In this document: positions 19,229-24,627 of the stretch, piece after piece
Layout: each line of letters starts with the position of its first letter
Numbering within the stretch: position 1 is the stretch's first letter
Assembly (NCBI GenBank): GCA_964604905.1
Contig: CAZSCC010000533.1
Location: 1 to 24,627, forward strand
Reading direction: 5' to 3'
DNA from: JACQFK01 sp964604905
Lineage (GTDB): Bacteria; Planctomycetota; MHYJ01; JACPRB01
Length of the DNA stretch: 24,627 nt
Made by a program: the position numbers and the translations under genes
Notes under the pieces: generated by a model
Seen by the model: only the letters and a program-made list of their open reading frames with translations
Databases searched by the model: none
What the model was told of the DNA's origin: nothing

Positions 19229-19477
19229 TCAGATCTGGAGGAGCGTCGCGACGACCGTCCAGCGGGAGCCCACGGGGGCGAGCGCCGGGATGGGGCCCCC
19301 TGCCCCGGCGACGCTGAAGGCCGCCCCGACGGCGAGGGAGATGAAGGGGTGGGGCCAGACCTTGTGGGCCCAGAAGGAGTCGAACCCCCGCAGGGCGGCG
19401 AGCCGCCGGGCCAGAGGGGCGTCGCGCGGGCGGGGGGTCTCCTCGTATCGCTTGCGGAGGCCGTCGAAATCGGTCAT
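19229..19477 (-). CDS. 82-residue protein with hydrophobic C-terminal half
   Basis: A small gene on the minus strand upstream of the toroid fusion. The N-terminal half is charged (MTDFDGLRKRYEETPRPRDA). The C-terminal half, from GFDSFWAHKVWPHPFISLAV (31-50) on, is hydrophobic with Gly/Ala/Pro (GAAFSVAGAGGPIPALAPVG, SRWTVVATLLQI) and may hold one or two membrane segments. GAGG lies 5 nt before ATG 19477, and TATACT further up is a plausible -10. No family is recognised. Its position 12 nt before the fusion gene suggests an operon. The upstream in-frame extension has no coding character. Confidence 0.55.
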   Translation of the reverse strand: MTDFDGLRKRYEETPRPRDAPLARRLAALRGFDSFWAHKVWPHPFISLAVGAAFSVAGAGGPIPALAPVGSRWTVVATLLQI

Positions 19478-19493
19478 GATCCCTCGCCGTCCC

Positions 19494-19499
19494 AGTATA
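19494..19499 (-). promoter_or_regulatory. -10-like TATACT before the 82-residue gene
   Basis: TATACT on the minus strand matches the consensus at five of six positions and lies 16 nt before ATG 19477. No good -35 was found. Confidence 0.3.
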
Positions 19500-19564
19500 G
19501 ATACGCTGGCCGGCGGGAGGAACATCGAACGGAGGGGGGAGAGGGGACTTTCTTTCGCCAACAC

Positions 19565-19593
19565 TTGATCTTGTAGATCGTACTTGTTATTGA
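19565..19593 (+). promoter_or_regulatory. Candidate promoter of the GldA/GldFG/DUF4340 operon
   Basis: TTGATC (19565-19570) and TATTGA (19588-19593) are 17 nt apart in an AT-rich stretch (19560-19600), ending 8 nt before ATG 19602. The area also holds paired GATC and ACTTG words, possibly an operator. Confidence 0.4.
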
Positions 19594-19601
19594 ATTTCCC
19601 C

Positions 19602-20336
19602 ATGACCGACTCACCCCCGATGATCGAGGCCCGCGGCCTCACCCAGCGGTACGGCGAGTTCGTCGCCCTGAGCGACGTCTCGTTCTCCATCCCGGCCGGC
19701 CAGATCGTGGCCTTCCTCGGCCCCAACGGCGCGGGGAAGACCACCACGATGAAGATCCTGACCGGATTCCTCGCGCCCACCGAGGGCTCCGCGAGCATCG
19801 CCGGGTTCGACGTGGCGACCCATCGGCTGCAGGCGGCCGAGCGGCTCGGCTACCTCCCGGAGAACGGGCCGCTCTACCACGACATGACTCCCCTGGGGCT
19901 CCTCCGCTTCTTCGGCGAGGTGCGCGGGATGGAGACGGGCCGGCTGACCCAACGCATCGAGGCGGTCACCCAACTCTGCGCGATCGGCCCCGTCCTCGAG
20001 AAGCCCATCTACAAGCTGTCGAAGGGCTACCGCCAGCGCTGCGGGATGGCCCAGGCGCTGCTCCACGAGCCCGACGTCCTCATCATGGACGAGCCGACCA
20101 GCGGGCTCGACCCCAACCAGATCCGTGACGTGCGCCGCACGATCCGCGAACTCGGAAAGGCCAGGACGATCCTTCTCTCCACCCACATCCTGCAGGAGGT
20201 GGAGGCCGTGGCCGACCGCGTGCTCTTCATCCACGCGGGCAAGCTCGTCTTCGACGGGACGCCGAAGGAGATGCGCGCGAAGGGCGCGTCGCTCGACGAG
20301 GTCTACCACCAGCTGACCGGGGCGGTGACGGCATGA
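19602..20336 (+). CDS. ABC-2 type transporter ATPase, GldA-like
   Basis: A 244-residue ATPase. Walker A is GPNGAGKT (40-47), with YLPENGPLYHDMT (85-96, typical Q-loop surroundings of GldA-like proteins). The signature LSKGYRQR (139-146) is the variant common to GldA/CcmA-type ABC-2 systems. Walker B is VLIMDEPTSGLD (159-170) and the H-loop His is in LLSTHILQEVE. It powers the membrane part encoded by the next gene; the stop overlaps that gene's start by 4 nt. GldA was named from gliding motility in Bacteroidota, but homologues occur widely in non-gliding bacteria and the substrate is unknown. ATG 19602 is chosen since the fold starts there; TTG 19584 adds six residues and overlaps the candidate promoter. 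Confidence 0.92.
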   Translation: MTDSPPMIEARGLTQRYGEFVALSDVSFSIPAGQIVAFLGPNGAGKTTTMKILTGFLAPTEGSASIAGFDVATHRLQAAERLGYLPENGPLYHDMTPLGLLRFFGEVRGMETGRLTQRIEAVTQLCAIGPVLEKPIYKLSKGYRQRCGMAQALLHEPDVLIMDEPTSGLDPNQIRDVRRTIRELGKARTILLSTHILQEVEAVADRVLFIHAGKLVFDGTPKEMRAKGASLDEVYHQLTGAVTA

Positions 20337-23002
20337 TCCGCAAACACGTCGTCTCGGCCGTCTTCCGGCGCAACTTCAGCTCCTACTTCCGCTCGCCCAC
20401 GGGCTACGTCTTCATCTCCGTCTTCGTCCTCCTGGCGGCGGCGCTGGCCTTCTGGCGGGACGTCTTCTGGGTCAACAACCTGAACAACCTCGACGTCCTC
20501 AACCAGTACTTCCCGTTCCTCCTCCTCTTCTTCGTCCCCGCGGTCGCGATGAGCACGTGGGCCGAGGAGCGCAAGCAGGGGACCGACGAGCTCCTCTTCA
20601 CGCTCCCCGTGCGCGACGAGGAGCTGGTCCTGGGGAAATACCTGGCGGCGCTGGGGATCTACGCGGCCTCGCTCCTCTTCTCCCTCATGTACGTCTTCGT
20701 CCTCATCTACCTGGGCTCGCCCGACTACGGAGTGGTCCTGGGGACCTTCCTCGGCTACCTCTTCCTGGGCGGGGCGCTCCTGGCGGTGGCGATGGTCGCG
20801 TCGCTCCTCACGACCAGCACGACGGTCGCCTTCATCCTGGGCGCGCTCTTCTGCGCCGTCCCGGTCTTCCTGGACAGCGCCGGGTCGCTGATCCCCTGGC
20901 GGAAGCCCGCGGGTTGGCTCGAGAGCCTGGGCGTCGACGACCCGTTCCGGGAGTTCAGCTCCGGGGTCGTCTCGCTCCAGTCGCTCCTCTACTTCGGCTC
21001 GCTCGCGGGCCTCATGCTGTACTTCAACCTGGTCCTGCTGGCGCGCCGTCACACGCGCAGCGTAGAGCCGTGGTTCCACCGCTCGGCGCGCGCCGTCTCC
21101 ATCCTGGTCGTCGCGATCAGCCTGGGCGTCCTCCTCGGCCGGCTCGGGTGGCGGGTCGACGTCACCCAGGAGCGGCTCCACTCGCTCGCCCCGGCCACGA
21201 AGGAGATCCTCAAGCGGATCGACTCCTCGAGGCCCGTCTACATCCAGGCCTACGTCAGCCCCGAGGTGCCCACCGAGTACGTCGAGACCCGGACGACGCT
21301 GCTGTCGCTCCTCCGCGACGTCGCGGCGATGGGGGGCGACCGCATCCAGCTGCGCCTCGTCGACACCGAGCGCCACTCCGCCGAGGCGCGCGAGGCGGAC
21401 GAGCGGTTCGGCATCAAGCCCGGCCGCGCCAGCCAGAACGAGGAGGGCGAGCAGGGGAGCGAGGAGATCTTCATGGGGGTCGCCTTCATCTGCGGCGGAG
21501 AAGAGGTCGTCATCCCGTTCGTCCACCGCGGCGTCCCCGTCGAGTACGAGATCACCCGCTCGATCGGCACCGTCTCGGGCGCGAAGCGCCGCCGGGTCGG
21601 CGTGGCCGCCACCGACGCGAAGATGTTCGGCAGCTTCGACTTCCAGAGCGGGAACTCGCAGGGCGAGTGGATGATCCTCTCGGAGCTCAAGAAGCAGTAC
21701 GACGTCACCCAGGTGTCGCTCGACCAGCCGATCGGCGACAAGTTCGACTGCCTTCTCGTGGGCATGCCCTCCTCGCTCACCCAGCCGCAGATGGACAACC
21801 TGCTGGCCTACATCCGCGCGGGCAACCCGGCGCTCCTCTGCGACGACCCGATGCCCTCCTGGGTCAATCCCGCCCTGAGCCCCGACCAGCCCAAGCCCAG
21901 CCCCGGCGGCCGCAACCCGATGTTCGGCGGCCAGCCCCCGGGCGAGCCCAAGGGGGACCTCCACCGCTTCATGGACCAGATCGGCCTCAAGTGGCCCTCC
22001 GACCTGTTCGTGGGCCAGAACTGGAACCCCCATCCGCGCTTCAAGAACCTCCCGCCCGAGTTCGTCTTCGTCGGGGAGGGGAGCGGCAACAAGGAGTGCT
22101 TCAACCCCGCCGACGTGATCAGCTCGAAGCTGCAGGAGATGGTGCTCGTCTTCCCCGGCACCGTCGATCCCCGCAACGACCTGCCGACGCTCAAGTTCAC
22201 GAAGCTCCTCTCGACGAGCGGGGCCAGCAGCGCGTCGCTCCACCGCTCGCTCGTCCTCCAGCGCAACCCCTTCATGGGAGTCCAGTTCAACCCGCGGCGG
22301 ATCTACGCGCCCGCGGGCCAGGATCTCGTCCTCGCCGCGCGCGTCGAGGGGACGATCCCCGGCGCCCCGCCCGGCCCGGGCCCCGACGGGAAGCCGTTTG
22401 ACTCCAAGCCCGCGACGATCAAGCTCGTCTTCGTCGCCGACCTCGACTTCATCCACGACAACTTCTTCGACATCCGCCGCCAGCGCTACGGAGGCCTCGA
22501 GTTCGACAACATCACGTTCGTCCTCAACTGCGTCGACGCCCTGGCCGGCGACGAGTCCTACGTCGAGCTCCGCAAGCGCCGGCCCAAGCACCGCACCCAC
22601 ACGACCGTCGAGGCACGCACCCAGGCCCACATCAAGAAGGAGGCCGAGGAGAGCAAGAAGGCGGAGGAGGGCGCGAAGAAGGATCTTGAGGAGGCGAAGA
22701 AGAAGGTTAGCGACACCATCGCCGAGCTCGAGAAGCGGACCGACATGGACATGAACACCAAGGCCCAGATGCTCCGGGGCCTCACGGACGTCGAGAACCG
22801 GCGGCTCGAGATGAAGGAGAAGGAGATCAACGACAAGAAGGAGACCGCGATCGAGCGGAGCCGCACGGAGAAGGAGCAGGCGATCAAGGCCATCCGCAAG
22901 CAGATCAAGTTCATGGCCGTCCTGGTCCCCTCGATCCCGGCGGTGCTCATCATGCTCTTCGTCTTCGTCCAGAGGATGGGTTCCCCCCGGAGGGCCGCAT
23001 GA
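20333..23002 (+). CDS. Fused GldF-GldG: ABC-2 permease plus ABC-type auxiliary domain with coiled coil
   Basis: An 889-residue membrane protein. Residues 1-240 are an ABC-2 permease (GldF-like) with about six helices, starting after FRRNFSSYFRSPTGYVF and including AEERKQGTDELLFTLPVRDE (77-96), the typical ABC-2 cytoplasmic loop. A further helix (about 251-271) leads into a GldG-like periplasmic domain (DVTQERLHSLAPATKEILKR, VYIQAYVSPEVPTEYVETRT). Residues of about 745-859 form a long charged coiled coil (AHIKKEAEESKKAEEGAKKD), and a final helix (860-879) re-enters the membrane. In Flavobacteriia these parts are separate genes. The start overlaps the ATPase stop (ATGA), and its stop overlaps the DUF4340 start. 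Confidence 0.9.
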   Translation: MIRKHVVSAVFRRNFSSYFRSPTGYVFISVFVLLAAALAFWRDVFWVNNLNNLDVLNQYFPFLLLFFVPAVAMSTWAEERKQGTDELLFTLPVRDEELVLGKYLAALGIYAASLLFSLMYVFVLIYLGSPDYGVVLGTFLGYLFLGGALLAVAMVASLLTTSTTVAFILGALFCAVPVFLDSAGSLIPWRKPAGWLESLGVDDPFREFSSGVVSLQSLLYFGSLAGLMLYFNLVLLARRHTRSVEPWFHRSARAVSILVVAISLGVLLGRLGWRVDVTQERLHSLAPATKEILKRIDSSRPVYIQAYVSPEVPTEYVETRTTLLSLLRDVAAMGGDRIQLRLVDTERHSAEAREADERFGIKPGRASQNEEGEQGSEEIFMGVAFICGGEEVVIPFVHRGVPVEYEITRSIGTVSGAKRRRVGVAATDAKMFGSFDFQSGNSQGEWMILSELKKQYDVTQVSLDQPIGDKFDCLLVGMPSSLTQPQMDNLLAYIRAGNPALLCDDPMPSWVNPALSPDQPKPSPGGRNPMFGGQPPGEPKGDLHRFMDQIGLKWPSDLFVGQNWNPHPRFKNLPPEFVFVGEGSGNKECFNPADVISSKLQEMVLVFPGTVDPRNDLPTLKFTKLLSTSGASSASLHRSLVLQRNPFMGVQFNPRRIYAPAGQDLVLAARVEGTIPGAPPGPGPDGKPFDSKPATIKLVFVADLDFIHDNFFDIRRQRYGGLEFDNITFVLNCVDALAGDESYVELRKRRPKHRTHTTVEARTQAHIKKEAEESKKAEEGAKKDLEEAKKKVSDTIAELEKRTDMDMNTKAQMLRGLTDVENRRLEMKEKEINDKKETAIERSRTEKEQAIKAIRKQIKFMAVLVPSIPAVLIMLFVFVQRMGSPRRAA

Positions 23003-24627
23003 ACGAACTCAACAAGACGCTCTCTTTCGCCGGGGCCGCCGTCCTCCTGGCGCTCCTCGCGTGGGTCACCGCGCCGAGCCGCCCCGAGGCCGCCGCGTTC
23101 GCCGACCAGGGGCGCGCGTTCTACCCCGAGTTCAAGGACCCGCAGAAGGCCGCCTCCCTCGAGGTGGGCGAGTACAACGACAAGCTGGCGCGTATCCAGC
23201 GCTTCAAGGTCGCCCTCGCGGGCGGGAAGTGGTCCATCCCCTCGCACCACGGCTACCCGGCCGACGCGAAGGACCGCCTGGGCAAGGTCGCCGCGTCGGT
23301 GGTCGACCTCCGGAAGGAGACGCTCCGCTCCGAGCGCCCGCAGGACCACGAGGCCCTGGGCGTGATCGACCCGCTCGACGAGAACGCCGGCGCCGCCGGG
23401 CGCGGCCGCCGCGTGACGCTCAAGGACGCGGGCGGCGCCGTGCTCGCCGACTTCATCTTCGGAAAGGAGACGAAGGAAGGCTCCGGGACGCGCTACCTCC
23501 GCGTCCCCGGCGAGAAGAAGACCTACGCGATCAAGACGAAGATCGAGGTCTCGACCAAGTTCGAGGACTGGATCGAGACCGACCTCCTCCTGGTCTCGCA
23601 GGCGGCGATCCGGAAGATCACGATCGACAACTACTCGATCGAAGAGAAGGGGATCAAGAACCGGGCGACCTACTTCCTGTCGCGCGACGACGGCGCGGCG
23701 GCCTGGAAGGTGACCGGGATCAAGGAGACCGAGGAGCCCAACGCCGAGAACATCAGCGCGATGCTCGGCGCGGTCGACGACCTGAAGATCGTGGGCATCC
23801 GCGCGAAGCCGGGGTTCCTGATCAAGGACATCCGCCAGTCGGGCGACTTCAAGATCCAGAGCCGGTCGATCACCCAGGAGCAGTACGCCTCGCTCCAGGC
23901 GCTGCAGTCCAAGGGCTACCATATGGTCCCGATCGGCGACGAGATCCAGATGCTCTCCAACGAGGGCGAGCTGCAGATCTCGTGCGACGACGGGATCGTC
24001 TACTCGCTCCGCTTCGGCGGCCTGGTCGTGGGCGAGGGCGAGGCGCTCACCGCCGGCGACGACGAGGCGCCGAAGGACCCCAAGAAGGCCCCCGAGAAGG
24101 GCGGCACGGAGGGGCGCTATCTCTTCGTGACCGCGAAGTTCGACGACGCGCTGCTCGCCGCGCCCGGCGCCGAGCCGGTCGCCCCTCCCGGCGCCAAGCC
24201 CGAGGAGAAGAAGGAAGAGAAGAAGGAAGAGAAGAAAGAAGACAAGAAAGACGAGAAGAAACAGGATTCCCCCGAGGTCGAGAAGTACAAGAAGGACAAG
24301 GCGGAGCACGACCGGAAGAAGACCGAGCGGGAGAAGAAGGTCGCCGACGGGAAGAAGCGCGCCCAGGAGCTGACCGACCGCTTTGCCGACTGGTACTACG
24401 TGATCTCCGCCGACTACTTCAAGAAGCTCCGGAAGGACCAAAAGGACCTCGTCAAGGCGAAGGAGGTCCCCAAGGAGGAGAAGAAGCCGGACGAGCCGAA
24501 GAAGCCCGAGGAGAAGAAGCCAGACGAGAAGAAGCCGGACGAGAAGAAGCCGGACGAGAAGAAGCCGGACGAGAAGAAGCCGGCCGAGAAGAAGCCGGAC
24601 GCGACGAAGCCGGACGAGAAGCAGCCG
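22999..24627 (+). CDS. DUF4340-family protein with Lys/Glu/Pro repeat tail (3' truncated)
   Basis: 543 residues are visible and the frame is open to the window end. One N-terminal anchor (about 6-25, TLSFAGAAVLLALLAWVTAP) is followed by a DUF4340-type beta-rich region: KWSIPSHHGYPADAKDRLGK, ALGVIDPLDENAG, VTLKDAGGAVLADFIFGKET, RYLRVPGEKKTYAIK, DWIETDLLLVS. DUF4340 proteins commonly follow GldG-like genes and are presumed partners of the exporter; the role is unknown. Charged, low-complexity stretches occur at about 402-422 (EEKKEEKK type) and from 491 to the end (EKKPD units). ATG overlaps the GldFG stop by 4 nt. The tail may be cell-surface exposed or a linker. Confidence 0.85.
   Translation, partial: MNELNKTLSFAGAAVLLALLAWVTAPSRPEAAAFADQGRAFYPEFKDPQKAASLEVGEYNDKLARIQRFKVALAGGKWSIPSHHGYPADAKDRLGKVAASVVDLRKETLRSERPQDHEALGVIDPLDENAGAAGRGRRVTLKDAGGAVLADFIFGKETKEGSGTRYLRVPGEKKTYAIKTKIEVSTKFEDWIETDLLLVSQAAIRKITIDNYSIEEKGIKNRATYFLSRDDGAAAWKVTGIKETEEPNAENISAMLGAVDDLKIVGIRAKPGFLIKDIRQSGDFKIQSRSITQEQYASLQALQSKGYHMVPIGDEIQMLSNEGELQISCDDGIVYSLRFGGLVVGEGEALTAGDDEAPKDPKKAPEKGGTEGRYLFVTAKFDDALLAAPGAEPVAPPGAKPEEKKEEKKEEKKEDKKDEKKQDSPEVEKYKKDKAEHDRKKTEREKKVADGKKRAQELTDRFADWYYVISADYFKKLRKDQKDLVKAKEVPKEEKKPDEPKKPEEKKPDEKKPDEKKPDEKKPDEKKPAEKKPDATKPDEKQP
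24511..24627 (+). repeat. 15-bp tandem repeat coding for an EKKPD pentapeptide
   Basis: About eight units of GAGAAGAAGCCGGAC follow in frame, with single-base variants (CCAGAC, CCGGCC, GCGACGAAG). The last unit is cut by the window end. Because the period is a multiple of 3, copy-number change keeps the frame open. Confidence 0.9.

Noticed and set aside
19368..19392. tRNA T-loop-like word (GGGGGTTCGACTCC on the minus strand)
   Set aside because: The flanks do not form T-arm or acceptor stems, and it lies inside the 82-residue coding frame.
20303..22630. 775-codon minus-strand open frame
   Set aside because: Antisense shadow of the GldF-GldG gene.

Overview
The window is 24.6 kb of GC-rich DNA with tightly packed genes, strong G/C third-position bias and several GTG/TTG starts. 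No rRNA, tRNA, CRISPR array, transposase or phage gene was seen. The gene set suggests a Planctomycetota-type bacterium, probably an uncultured lineage: a secreted DUF1080 (3-keto-disaccharide hydrolase-like) protein, two secreted or anchored squalene-cyclase-type toroid proteins, a large secreted HEAT-repeat protein, an ECF sigma factor with a ZAS anti-sigma factor, and a GldA / fused GldF-GldG / DUF4340 transporter cluster. This taxonomic guess is inference from gene content only.

Layout. 1-330: the end of a Sua5-type tRNA threonylcarbamoylation enzyme. 388-1245: a secreted esterase. 1246-3722 (minus): an operon read as ArsR-type regulator, orphan ModF-like ABC ATPase, GNAT acetyltransferase, DUF1080 protein and possibly a small Cys-rich protein. 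3942-5603 (minus): a long-chain acyl-CoA synthetase whose stop codon lies inside an octanucleotide (GGAGATNN) repeat. 5653-7569 (plus): a lipoprotein and a membrane-anchored toroid protein, followed by an intergenic stretch rich in strong hairpins (7570-7838).

7839-11208 is a signalling island. A PP2C/RsbU-type phosphatase and a small membrane protein (minus) diverge from a stand-alone cyclic-nucleotide-binding protein, an ECF sigma factor and an anti-sigma factor with a Cys-rich extracytoplasmic domain (plus). 11211-11298 holds a second GGAGATNN repeat and a clean terminator for the minus-strand HEAT-repeat gene (11330-13867), which lies downstream of lysA (13920-15233). lysA is transcribed from a good promoter, divergent from a 93-residue orphan and a GH20-like secreted glycosidase (15450-17337).

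17346-19477 (minus) is a three-gene set: a small hydrophobic protein, a secreted thioredoxin-like/toroid fusion and a 59-residue membrane protein. 19602-24627 (plus) is an ABC-2 export-type operon with ATG/TGA overlaps at each junction. It encodes a GldA-like ATPase, a GldF-GldG fusion ending in a coiled coil, and a DUF4340 protein with a Lys/Glu/Pro/Asp repeat tail that runs off the window.

Several genes have a -10-like hexamer only about 6-12 nt before the start codon and no Shine-Dalgarno sequence (acyl-CoA synthetase, both toroid genes, PP2C phosphatase, GldA-like ATPase). This suggests leaderless or near-leaderless transcripts are common here. Family assignments rest on motifs read by eye; no database search was run.
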